From positions 1-47,510 of the forward strand of contig NZ_WHOS01000055.1 of the NCBI RefSeq assembly GCF_013340935.1: a DNA stretch of 47,510 nt. Direction: 5' to 3'. Origin of the DNA: Azospirillum melinis (GTDB lineage Bacteria > Pseudomonadota > Alphaproteobacteria > Azospirillales > Azospirillaceae). Below the pieces are notes generated by a model, which searched no databases, had not been told where the DNA came from, and saw nothing but the letters and a program-made list of their open reading frames with translations. A program made the translations under genes and the position numbers. Below are positions 22,750-30,895 of the stretch, piece after piece (the stretch's first letter is position 1; each line of letters starts with the position of its first letter).

Positions 22750-23011
22750 TGGACGGGTGTAACGTGATTCTGGATCTAGGAGTAACGGGGGGACGACGTT
22801 ACCCCGGCCGGGTCATCGGTGAGTTCATGACGTCCTGAAGCGGCCGCGCCGACGGCCCTCGCGCCATGGATTCTGGGAAATCGGGTGGCGTAGCGGCTTC
22901 TTGACCTGCGTCAGGGTTGCCGTCGCCGACCTGCGCTATCTATCCGGCGACCGTTGCGCTCCCAGGAGCGCCAGTAAGCTGCCGAACAGTGATTTGGGGT
23001 TGGCTTCGTTG

Positions 23012-24991
23012 ATGGCTAAGGTGGGTGACAGGCTCGGCAGCCGGAAGGGTTCTCCGCTCTCCATGTTCCTCCGCCCCGTTGTCGGTTCGCTTGCAATGGC
23101 GGCCTGCTTGGCCGTTTCTTCGGCTGAGGGAGCGAAATCGGCGCCCGAACCACCAATCCGGGTTGGTGTGCTGGCCTACCGCGGCGGCGACCACGCGAAT
23201 GCTGTCTGGGAGCCCACCATCCGTTATCTGGCCGGGCGGTTTCCCGGTCGCGGCGCAGAGATGGTGCCGCTGGACCTGTCTGGAATGGATACCGCCGTGC
23301 AGAACCGCACCGTGGACTTCGTCCTGACCAACACCGGCAACTATGTTGAGCTCGAGGGGCGCTATGGCATCGCCCGCATCGCTACTCTTCATTCCTCCCG
23401 CGCCGGGGCGTCGGGGGCGTCGGTCGGCTCGACGCTGATTGTCCGCTCCGACCGAACCGACATCCGGGACCTCGGCGATCTCAAGGGGCGGACGGTCCTG
23501 GCCAGCGATCCCGACGCCTTCGGCGGCTTCCAGGTCGCCTGGGGGGAGATGATCAAGGCCGGGATCGATCCCTACCGCGACCTGAAGAACCTCGGTTTCT
23601 CCGGCTTCCCGCTGGATCGCATCGCCTTCGCGGTGCGCGATGGTGAAAGCGACGTCGGCGTGCTGCGGGCCTGTCTGCTGGAGGAACTGGCGGCCGAGGG
23701 GCGGATCGATCCCGGGCAATTCAGGGTTCTGGCGCCCAGGACTCCCCCCGGCTTTGACTGCGCCGTTTCCACGGACCTCTATCCAGACTGGCCCCTGGCC
23801 CGGCTTGCCTCAACGCCGGAGGTACTGGCGAAAGCGGTGGTCGTCGCCCTGTTCCAGATGCCCGAGAACGACCCGGCGGCGGAAGCTGGGGGGTATGTCG
23901 GCTGGACGGTGCCGCTCGACTACCAGCCCGTCCACACTCTGTTCCGCGCGCTGCGCATCGGACCGTACCGATACCTACGCGAGATTTCCCTGCTCGACAT
24001 CGCCCGCGAGCACTGGGAGTGGCTCGCCCTCGGCGCCCTGGCGCTGCTGTGGTGGGCGATCCATTCGCTTCGTGTTGAGCACCTGATCAAGGTGCGTACG
24101 GCGGAACTGCATGCAGCCAACCGCAGTCTGCTGCATGAGATGGCTGAGCGCCGCAGGGCGGAGGAGAACGCCCGTGACCGGCAGAAGGACATGGACCACG
24201 TCGCCCGCCTGTCCATCCTGGGCGAGATGGCCAGTAACCTTGCACATGAGCTCAACCAGCCGCTCGGGGCCATCGCCAATTACGCCCGCGGCTGCACCCG
24301 GCGGCTGGAAGCGGGGACCAGCGATCCGATGCAACTGGTAGAAATCACGCGGGCCATCGCGGACCAGGCGGACCGGGCCGGGCGGATCATCGCGCGCATC
24401 CGGGACTTCGTGCGGAAGCGCGCGCCCCAGCTGGAGCCGATGGATGTCAACGACTGTGTCCATGCCGCCGTCGCCTTGTGCCAGGGGCAGGCAAGCAATG
24501 GCAATGCCGCCATCTCTCTGAGCCTTGCCGATGATCTGCCGCCTGTGCTGGTCGACCGCATCCAGATCGAGCAGGTCATCCTGAACTTGGTCAAGAACGC
24601 CTTGGACGCTATGGCGGAAACCCAACCCGGCGGCGCCGGTGAGGCCGTGCGCGTCGTGAGCATCCGCACAGCCCGGGACCGGGATGGCCGGGTCGAAGTC
24701 GGGGTGGCTGACCGCGGCCACGGGCTGACGGCTGAAGCGAAGGGACGCCTGTTCGAGCCTTTCTTCACCACCAAGTCCGGCGGCATGGGATTGGGGCTGT
24801 CGATCTGCCGGACCATCGTGGAGGCACATGGTGGTCATCTATGGGCGACCGACAATCCGGGCGGCGGCACCGTGATGCGGTTCGTGCTGCCCGCCGCAGG
24901 TCCGGCAACGAGTCCGATGTGTCCTACGGCAAGCCCTTCGACGGCCGATGAGCCGCCGGTCGTGACAGAGGAGCGAAACCATGACCGCTGA
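23012..24991 (+). CDS. ttrS: tetrathionate-sensing histidine kinase TtrS
   Basis: About 659 aa. A signal segment (LAMAACLAVSSAEG) is followed by a PhnD-like periplasmic substrate-binding domain (IRVGVLAYRGGDHANAVWEP through VGWTVPLDYQPVHTLFRAL). A membrane helix (WLALGALALLWWAIHSL) and a HisKA/HATPase kinase come next, with His412 in NLAHELNQPLGAIANY and the ATP-lid block GGMGLGLSICRTIVEAHGG. This order is that of TtrS, which senses tetrathionate outside the membrane and phosphorylates TtrR. The start is uncertain: 23012 gives a basic n-region, 23063 a shorter signal, and the frame is open back to 22901. Its end overlaps ttrR by 11 bases. Confidence 0.9.
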   Translation: MAKVGDRLGSRKGSPLSMFLRPVVGSLAMAACLAVSSAEGAKSAPEPPIRVGVLAYRGGDHANAVWEPTIRYLAGRFPGRGAEMVPLDLSGMDTAVQNRTVDFVLTNTGNYVELEGRYGIARIATLHSSRAGASGASVGSTLIVRSDRTDIRDLGDLKGRTVLASDPDAFGGFQVAWGEMIKAGIDPYRDLKNLGFSGFPLDRIAFAVRDGESDVGVLRACLLEELAAEGRIDPGQFRVLAPRTPPGFDCAVSTDLYPDWPLARLASTPEVLAKAVVVALFQMPENDPAAEAGGYVGWTVPLDYQPVHTLFRALRIGPYRYLREISLLDIAREHWEWLALGALALLWWAIHSLRVEHLIKVRTAELHAANRSLLHEMAERRRAEENARDRQKDMDHVARLSILGEMASNLAHELNQPLGAIANYARGCTRRLEAGTSDPMQLVEITRAIADQADRAGRIIARIRDFVRKRAPQLEPMDVNDCVHAAVALCQGQASNGNAAISLSLADDLPPVLVDRIQIEQVILNLVKNALDAMAETQPGGAGEAVRVVSIRTARDRDGRVEVGVADRGHGLTAEAKGRLFEPFFTTKSGGMGLGLSICRTIVEAHGGHLWATDNPGGGTVMRFVLPAAGPATSPMCPTASPSTADEPPVVTEERNHDR

Positions 24992-25607
24992 TCCGAAGTC
25001 CGCGGACGCATCCCGGACTGTTTACGTCGTCGATGACGATCGCGCGATGCGGCACTCGCTGGCGTGGCTGATCGGCGCACTCGGGGTGTCCGTCGAATCC
25101 TTCGGGTCTGGCGAAGAGTTCCTGCGCGCGGTCCGCCCCGACCGGCCCGGCTGTCTCGTCACCGACGTGCGCATGCCGGGGATGAGTGGCCTGGAGTTGC
25201 AGGACACGCTCGCGCGGGCCGGATCGCTGCTGGCTGTGGTGGTCATCACGGGTCACGGCGACGTGCCGATGGCCGCCCGCGCGTTCCGTGGCGGCGCCGT
25301 CGACTTCATCGAGAAGCCTTTCAACGATCAGCTGCTGCTCGACCGCGTCCACGAGGCACTGGAGACGTCGATGCGGGCTTGGGCGGTGCACGCTCGCAAA
25401 GCCGAGGTCCGGTCGCTTCTGGCGCGCTTGACGCCACGGGAGCGGCAGGTCGCCGACCTCGTGGTGGCGGGCAAGCTCAACAAGGTGATCGCCGCCGAGA
25501 TCAACCTCAGCCCCAAGACGGTCGAGCTCCACCGTCACAACGTCATGGAAAAACTGGAGGTCGGCTCCGTCGCCGACCTCACGCGGCTGCTCATCGAAGC
25601 GGAGTGA
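24981..25607 (+). CDS. ttrR: response regulator TtrR (FixJ/LuxR type)
   Basis: A 208-aa two-domain regulator. The receiver has the acidic residues in VYVVDDDRAM, the phosphorylated Asp62 in LVTDVRMPGMSG, the switch Thr in VVVITGHGDVPMAARAF and Lys in FIEKPF. The C-terminal LuxR helix-turn-helix contains LTPRERQVADLVVAGKLNK and LSPKTVELHRHNVMEKL. It overlaps ttrS, so the pair is co-translated. In Salmonella TtrRS activates ttrBCA; here those genes start 171 bases downstream, behind a large dyad at 25652. The overall type is also that of FixJ/StyR; the locus decides the name. Confidence 0.92.
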   Translation: MTADPKSADASRTVYVVDDDRAMRHSLAWLIGALGVSVESFGSGEEFLRAVRPDRPGCLVTDVRMPGMSGLELQDTLARAGSLLAVVVITGHGDVPMAARAFRGGAVDFIEKPFNDQLLLDRVHEALETSMRAWAVHARKAEVRSLLARLTPRERQVADLVVAGKLNKVIAAEINLSPKTVELHRHNVMEKLEVGSVADLTRLLIEAE

Positions 25608-25651
25608 CGCCTCGTCCTTCAGGGCGAATCCCTGCGGCTGCGACACGTCGT

Positions 25652-25692
25652 CACTGGGGAAGATCCTAGAAAGTCTAGGAAACCTCCCAGTG
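25652..25692. promoter_or_regulatory. 41-bp nested dyad, probable TtrR operator
   Basis: An outer pair CACTGGG (25652-25658) / CCCAGTG (25686-25692) and an inner pair TCCTAGA (25664-25670) / TCTAGGA (25674-25680) share one centre at 25672. All four arms are perfect. The site lies 87 bases before the ttrB start in the ttrR-ttrB gap. It has no T-tract, so it is not a terminator. Two dimers of a LuxR-type regulator would fit such a nested site. A single TCTAGGA half-site also occurs at 22775-22781. Confidence 0.65.
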
Positions 25693-25778
25693 GGTGGGGC
25701 GGGAGCCCGCCGGGTACCTTCACGCCATGGCATCCGCCAATCAGCGGGTGCCAGGGAACAGGTGTGAAGGGGCCAGTC

Positions 25779-26531
25779 ATGGATCAGTCACGGCGCAACT
25801 TCTGCCTCGGCTTCGGCGCCGCCACGGTGGGGGCGGCCACGCTGTCGCCCGCTCCGGCGGAGGCGGTTGCCGCACGCGAGGGCGGCGATCCGGCTCACCG
25901 CTGGGGCATGGTGGTCGATGTGCGCAAATGCGTCGGCTGCCAAGCCTGCACGGTGGCCTGCATCATGGAAAACGACGTCCCGGAGAACAGCTTCCGCACC
26001 ATCGTGTCAACCTACGAGGTGACGGAGCAGGGCAGAAGCGGCACCTACATGCTGCCGCGGCTGTGCAACCACTGCGAGGACCCGCCCTGCATCCCCGTCT
26101 GCCCGACCGGCGCCACCTTCCAGCGCGAAGACGGCATCGTCGTGGTCGACAACACGGTCTGCGTCGGCTGCGCCTACTGCGTCCAGGCCTGCCCCTACGA
26201 CGCGCGTTTCATCAATCACGAAACCCAGACCGCGGACAAGTGCACCTTCTGCGTCCACCGGGTCGAGGCCGGGCTGCTGCCCGCCTGCGTCGAGACCTGC
26301 GTCGGCGGTGCTCGCATCTTCGGTGACCTGAAGGACCCGGACAGCACCGTGTCGAAGCTGGTCCGAGAGCGAGACCCCAAAGTGCTGAAGCCCGAGCAGG
26401 GCACCCAGCCGCGCGTCTTCTACATCGGCCTCGATCCGAAATTCCAGGGCAAGGTCGACGGCACGCCGACGCTGTGGCGCCCAAGCCCCCAGCCGCATGC
26501 CGACGCCTACGCGGGGAAGGAGAACGCATGA
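25779..26531 (+). CDS. ttrB: tetrathionate reductase iron-sulfur subunit TtrB
   Basis: A 250-aa periplasmic electron-transfer subunit. A twin-arginine signal (SRRNFCLGFG, then a hydrophobic stretch to about residue 30) is followed by four cysteine clusters for [4Fe-4S] centres: CVGCQACTVAC, CNHCEDPPCIPVCP, CVGCAYCVQACP and CTFC...CVETC. These are the DmsB/NrfC-type ferredoxin signature. The ATG at 25779 has GAAGGGG upstream; an earlier GTG at 25764 would only lengthen the signal. Its stop overlaps the ttrC start as ATGA. It passes electrons from TtrC to the molybdenum subunit TtrA. Confidence 0.94.
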   Translation: MDQSRRNFCLGFGAATVGAATLSPAPAEAVAAREGGDPAHRWGMVVDVRKCVGCQACTVACIMENDVPENSFRTIVSTYEVTEQGRSGTYMLPRLCNHCEDPPCIPVCPTGATFQREDGIVVVDNTVCVGCAYCVQACPYDARFINHETQTADKCTFCVHRVEAGLLPACVETCVGGARIFGDLKDPDSTVSKLVRERDPKVLKPEQGTQPRVFYIGLDPKFQGKVDGTPTLWRPSPQPHADAYAGKENA

Positions 26532-27640
26532 TGGACACCAGCATCGTCGAAGTCATCAACGTGACCCGCGAGGTCGCGTGGCTCCCCTGGGCCGTGCAGT
26601 ATTTCTTCCTGATCGGCCTGTCGGTCGGCGGCGTGCTGCTGAGTCTGCCAGGCTACGCCTTTGCCCACGAGGACTGGCGCAAGCTCGGCCGCATTGCCCT
26701 GCTTGTGGCGCTGACCTGCGGGCTGGCGGCACCAGTGTCGCTGCTGTCCGACCTCCACCAGCCCGGCCGCTTCTGGCACTTCTACGTCGTGCTCCGCCCG
26801 ACCTCCTGGATGTGGTGGGGTTCCATCATCATCCCGTTCTATGTCACCGGCCTGCTGGTCTACGGCTGGGCCTGCTTCCGCGAGGAGTTGCAGGAACAGG
26901 GCAGGGTAGATAGCCGCCTCGCCGCGCTCTATCGCCTTGCCGCTCTGGGCGGGGGCCGCGATGATCGGCTGATCCGGTATGCGGGGCTCGTCGTCCTCAC
27001 CGGGGCCGCGCTGGTCGCGCTCTATACCGGCACCGAGGTTGCCGTCGTCCGGGCGCGCCCGCTGTGGCACACGCCGTTCCTGCCGCTCCAGTTCCTCGCC
27101 ACCGCGCTCGCCGGGGCCACAGGCCTGGTGCTGCTGCTGAACCGCCTTGCCGCAGATGGCGACCGCGATGTCGAGAGAGTGGCGAACCAGCTGCTGGCCG
27201 GAGCTTTGGGTGCGGTGATGCTGTTCGGCGGTCTGTGGCTGGCGCTCGGCCTGTTCGATCTGGAGCGGACGCATGCCGATGCGCTGGCGAGCGTGGCCGG
27301 TTCCGAGGCTTGGCGGGTCACCGCCGTCTGGGCGGTTGCGGCCACCGCGGTACCCTTCGTCATCGCCGTCGCCAAGCCTGTGGGCACCGGCCTGCTGACC
27401 GGCCTGATTGCCGTGCATGGAGCATGGATGTTCCGTTGGACCGTGTTCATCGGCGGCCAGACAGTACCGAAGACCGGCGCCGGGTTCTACGAGTATGCGC
27501 TTCCGGCCGGTCCGGACGGGCTGCTTGGTATCGTCGGCACCGCCGGGCTGTGGCTGTTCCTGCTGCTTGCCATCACCGCAGTCTTGCCGACTCCGCGCCG
27601 TGCCGCACCCGGCCTCCTCTATCCCATTGCCGCAGAATAA
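26528..27640 (+). CDS. ttrC: tetrathionate reductase membrane subunit TtrC (NrfD family)
   Basis: A 370-aa integral membrane protein with about nine hydrophobic helices from VQYFFLIGLSVGGVLLSL to LWLFLLLAITAVL. NrfD/PsrC proteins oxidise quinol and hand electrons to the partner iron-sulfur subunit. HQPGRFWHFYVVLRPTSWM, near the third helix, carries the conserved acidic/His region of the family. Two adjacent ATGs (26528, 26531) are possible; the first overlaps the ttrB stop, giving translational coupling. It matches TtrC by position and size. Confidence 0.92.
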   Translation: MMDTSIVEVINVTREVAWLPWAVQYFFLIGLSVGGVLLSLPGYAFAHEDWRKLGRIALLVALTCGLAAPVSLLSDLHQPGRFWHFYVVLRPTSWMWWGSIIIPFYVTGLLVYGWACFREELQEQGRVDSRLAALYRLAALGGGRDDRLIRYAGLVVLTGAALVALYTGTEVAVVRARPLWHTPFLPLQFLATALAGATGLVLLLNRLAADGDRDVERVANQLLAGALGAVMLFGGLWLALGLFDLERTHADALASVAGSEAWRVTAVWAVAATAVPFVIAVAKPVGTGLLTGLIAVHGAWMFRWTVFIGGQTVPKTGAGFYEYALPAGPDGLLGIVGTAGLWLFLLLAITAVLPTPRRAAPGLLYPIAAE

Positions 27641-27685
27641 CTCGCTGCCGAATAAGCAGCCTGCCGGATTACCGGAGACACCGCC

Positions 27686-30600
27686 ATGTCCATCCACCGC
27701 CGCCTTCTCCTGAAGACCACCGCCGCGGGCGGCGCGCTCGCCGCCTTCGCCGCAGGCTTCTCCGAAACCGGCCGCAAGCTCGTGAAAGGCGCCTGGGCTG
27801 GAGAGAAGCCGGAGAACGCCATCTCCGGCAACGCGCCCAAGCCCGAGTTCCGCATCGACCCTGCCAACGGCGACATCGTACTGACCTCCGGTCAGATCGT
27901 CGCCTACACCGGCTGCATCGGCTGCACGACCTTGTGCGGTGTGCGGGTGCGGGTGGACACTGAGAAGAACAAGGTGCTGCGGGTGGCAGGAAACCCCTAC
28001 ACGCCGATGTCGACCGACCCTTTCCTGCCCTACGGCACCCCGGTCAGGGAAAGCTTCAAGGCGCTGTCTCGGTTCCAGGAAAAAGGACTGAACGGCCGTT
28101 CGACGGCCTGCGGACGAGGCAACGCGGTGCTGGAAAACGTCACCTCGCCTTTCCGCGTCACCACACCCTTGAAGCGCGTCGGCCCGCGCGGCTCCGGTCG
28201 GTGGGAGCCGATCGCATTCGACCAGCTGGTAAGCGAGGTGTGCGGGGGCGGTGACCTGTTCGGCGAGGGACCGGTCGATGGCCTCGCAGCCTTGCGCGAC
28301 CTCAAGACGCCTATCGACCCGGCAGCGCCGGACTTGGGTCCCAAAGTCAATCAGGTGGCCATGATCACCGGTGTGCCGGACGGCCGGGAATCCCTGGTGC
28401 AGCGTTTCCTCCAGCAGGCTTACGGCAGCATCAACTATGTCGGGCACGGCTCGTACTGCGGTGGCGCCTACCGGGCCGGATCCGGCGCGGCGTTCGGCGA
28501 CACCAAACAGCAGCCGCACGCCAAGCCGGACATCGCCAACGCCGAGTTCGTGGTCTTCATCGGCACCGCGCCGTCGAATGCGGGCAATCCGTTTAAGCGG
28601 CAGGCGACCTTGATTTCCAAGGCGCGCACCGACGGCGCCCTGCGCTACGTTGTCGTCGACCCGGTGCTCACCAACGCCCGTGCTGCGGCGGCGGGAGAAC
28701 GCGCCGACTGGATCCCGATCCGGCCGGGCACCGACGGTGCCTTTGCCATGGGTATCATCCGCTGGATGTTCGAGAACGGCCGCATCGACGAAAGATACCT
28801 GTCCCAGCCCAACGGCAAGGCGGCGGAGGCGGCGGGCGAGGCTGGCTGGTGCAACGCTACCCACCTTGTCGTCGTGCAGAAGGGCCATCCGCGCGAGGGG
28901 TGCCTGCTGCGGGCGTCCGACCTTGGCTGGGTGACGTTGGACGAGAAGGACCGGTATGGCGACAAGGACGCCTTCGTCGTCCTCGATCCCGCCACCGCCG
29001 CCCCGGTCGCCCACGACGCTCCGATGACGGCGGCCACGCTGTTCCATCAGGGGACGGTGACGGCCGGGACCGAAGACATCGCCGTGAAAACCGGCCTCAC
29101 GCTGCTACGCAAAGAGGCCATGCGGCTCGACCTGCGGGCCTACAGCGACGCCTGCGGCGTGCCTGCCGACGTGATCGCCGGTCTGGCGCGCGAGTTGACC
29201 AGCCACGGTAAGAAGGCCGCCGTCAATTCCCATGGCGGTATGATGTCGGGCAGTGGCTTCTACAACGCCTTCGCCGTCGTCACCATCAACACGCTGCTCG
29301 GCAACCTGAACTGGAAGGGCGGCACCATCGTCGGCGGTGGGCGCTTCCCGGAGAGCGGTGACGGTCCGCGCTACAAGCTCTCCAGCTTCCCCGGCCGAGT
29401 AAAGCCGTCCGGCATCCCGCTCGGCCGCAACGTGCCCTACGAGAAGACATCCGAATTCCGGGCAAAGAAGGCGACGGGCAAGGCCTATCCGGCCAAAGCA
29501 CCATGGTATCCGACCGCCCCCGGCCTGACGACCGAGTGGATGTCCAGCGGCATCGTGGACGGCTACCCGTACCCGGTGAAGGCCCTGCTGCTGTGGAACG
29601 CCAACCCGGTTTATGGAATTCCCGGCGCGCACCGCTTTGCGCAGAAGCTGGCCGATCCGAAGACGGTACCGCTGGTCGTCGCCATCGACCCCTTTATCAA
29701 TGAGACCTCGGCGCTCGCCGACTACATCGTGCCGGACACCGTGCTCTACGAGACCTGGGGCTGGACCTCGGCCTGGGGCGGGGTGCCGACCAAGATGACC
29801 ACGGCCCGCTGGCCGGTGCTGGTCCCGCGCACCGACAAGCTGCCGGGCGGTCAGCCGATCCAGCTTGAGCCGTTCCTGATCGCTCTCGCCAAGCGTCTTG
29901 ATCTGCCGGGCTTCGGGCCCGATGCCATCGAAGGTATGGACGGCACCCGGCACCCGCTGGAGACGGCTGAGGACTGGCACCTGCGGGCGGGCGCCAACGT
30001 CGCCTGGCTCGGCAAGCAGCCGGTGCCGGACGCGAGCGACGAGGACATCGCCTTCTCCGGCGTTGGGCGGGTGCTCCCAGCGCTGAAGGCGACGCTGAAG
30101 GAGGAGGAGTGGCGCAAGGTGGCCTTCATCCTCGCCCGCGGCGGCCGTTACCAGAATCAGGTCGAGGGATTCGAGGGGGAGAAGGCCACCCACCGCTTCG
30201 CCAAGGCGCTTCAGGTCTACAACGAGGCGGTCGGTACGTCGAAGAGCAGCATCACGGGCAGGCGCTGGCCGGGAACGGCCGCCTGGATGCCGCCGGTCTT
30301 CGCCGACGGCACGCTGGTGAGCCATGTCTACAGACCGGAGGACTGGCCCTTCCAACTGGTCAGTTCCAAGTCGGTGCTGGTCAGCGCCTATACGATCGGG
30401 GCGACGCGGCTGCGCCACCTGCATCCGGAGAACCCGGTCGGCGTGAATGTCGAGGACGCCCGGCGGCTGGACATCCAGACCGGCGACCGCATCCGCATCG
30501 CGACGCCCGGCGGTGCCGAGCTTGCCACTGCCATCGTCCGGCACGGCGTCATGCCGGGGGTCCTCGCCGTGGAGCATGGCTTCGGGCACAAAGAATTCGG

Positions 30601-30790
30601 TGCCCGCGCCCATGTGATCGGCGGCCGCCGCCAGCCGGATGTGCCGGAGATCGCCGCAGGCGTCAACCTGAACGACCTCGGTCTTGCGGACCCTACGCGG
30701 ACGGGGGCTTCGGTATGGGTCGACCCTGTGGCTGGGACCGCGGTGCGCCAGGGAATTCCCGCCAAGCTAGAGCGCACCGCCGCTGCATGA
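27686..30790 (+). CDS. ttrA: tetrathionate reductase catalytic subunit TtrA
   Basis: A 1034-aa molybdopterin oxidoreductase, the size of known TtrA. A Tat signal (SIHRRLLLKTTAAGGALAAF) exports the folded protein. A [4Fe-4S] motif (CIGCTTLCGVRVR, with the later cysteine in STACGRGN) precedes the bis-MGD domains; LWNANPVYGIPGAHRFAQKL and YIVPDTVLYETWGW are DMSO-reductase-family blocks, and the C-terminal dinucleotide-binding domain includes GVNVEDARRLDIQTGDRIRI. TtrA reduces tetrathionate to thiosulfate in the periplasm. It ends the ttrBCA operon. Related arsenate or polysulfide reductases are possible, but the full ttrSRBCA set makes TtrA the best call. Confidence 0.93.
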   Translation: MSIHRRLLLKTTAAGGALAAFAAGFSETGRKLVKGAWAGEKPENAISGNAPKPEFRIDPANGDIVLTSGQIVAYTGCIGCTTLCGVRVRVDTEKNKVLRVAGNPYTPMSTDPFLPYGTPVRESFKALSRFQEKGLNGRSTACGRGNAVLENVTSPFRVTTPLKRVGPRGSGRWEPIAFDQLVSEVCGGGDLFGEGPVDGLAALRDLKTPIDPAAPDLGPKVNQVAMITGVPDGRESLVQRFLQQAYGSINYVGHGSYCGGAYRAGSGAAFGDTKQQPHAKPDIANAEFVVFIGTAPSNAGNPFKRQATLISKARTDGALRYVVVDPVLTNARAAAAGERADWIPIRPGTDGAFAMGIIRWMFENGRIDERYLSQPNGKAAEAAGEAGWCNATHLVVVQKGHPREGCLLRASDLGWVTLDEKDRYGDKDAFVVLDPATAAPVAHDAPMTAATLFHQGTVTAGTEDIAVKTGLTLLRKEAMRLDLRAYSDACGVPADVIAGLARELTSHGKKAAVNSHGGMMSGSGFYNAFAVVTINTLLGNLNWKGGTIVGGGRFPESGDGPRYKLSSFPGRVKPSGIPLGRNVPYEKTSEFRAKKATGKAYPAKAPWYPTAPGLTTEWMSSGIVDGYPYPVKALLLWNANPVYGIPGAHRFAQKLADPKTVPLVVAIDPFINETSALADYIVPDTVLYETWGWTSAWGGVPTKMTTARWPVLVPRTDKLPGGQPIQLEPFLIALAKRLDLPGFGPDAIEGMDGTRHPLETAEDWHLRAGANVAWLGKQPVPDASDEDIAFSGVGRVLPALKATLKEEEWRKVAFILARGGRYQNQVEGFEGEKATHRFAKALQVYNEAVGTSKSSITGRRWPGTAAWMPPVFADGTLVSHVYRPEDWPFQLVSSKSVLVSAYTIGATRLRHLHPENPVGVNVEDARRLDIQTGDRIRIATPGGAELATAIVRHGVMPGVLAVEHGFGHKEFGARAHVIGGRRQPDVPEIAAGVNLNDLGLADPTRTGASVWVDPVAGTAVRQGIPAKLERTAAA

Positions 30791-30895
30791 TTTCCAATCG
30801 CCCGTGCAGGGTGCTTTTGTGAACAGACGGCTTGGGGCACATGGCTCACCAACAGGCCGCCGGTGCAGGTCAGCACGAGGGAAGCCGCGGGCGGC

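Larger units (their letters stand above)
22162..23011. other. 850-bp repeat-rich non-coding region between int and ttrS
   Basis: No convincing gene was found. The region holds three tandem palindromes (22193-22265), two ~20-bp direct repeats with a weaker third (22295-22358) and a 14-15-bp inverted repeat (22671-22749), listed separately. A + strand open frame of about 75 codons ending at 22631 contains protein-like sequence (TVDLGHVPAGLFERLIPLTW) but has no recognised family; it could be a decayed gene end. Integrase-bound arm sites, excisionase sites or mobile-element debris would all fit here. Confidence 0.5.

Noticed and set aside
26507..29047. 846-codon open frame on the - strand across ttrC and ttrA
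   Set aside because: Antisense to well-supported ttr genes; no recognisable protein features.
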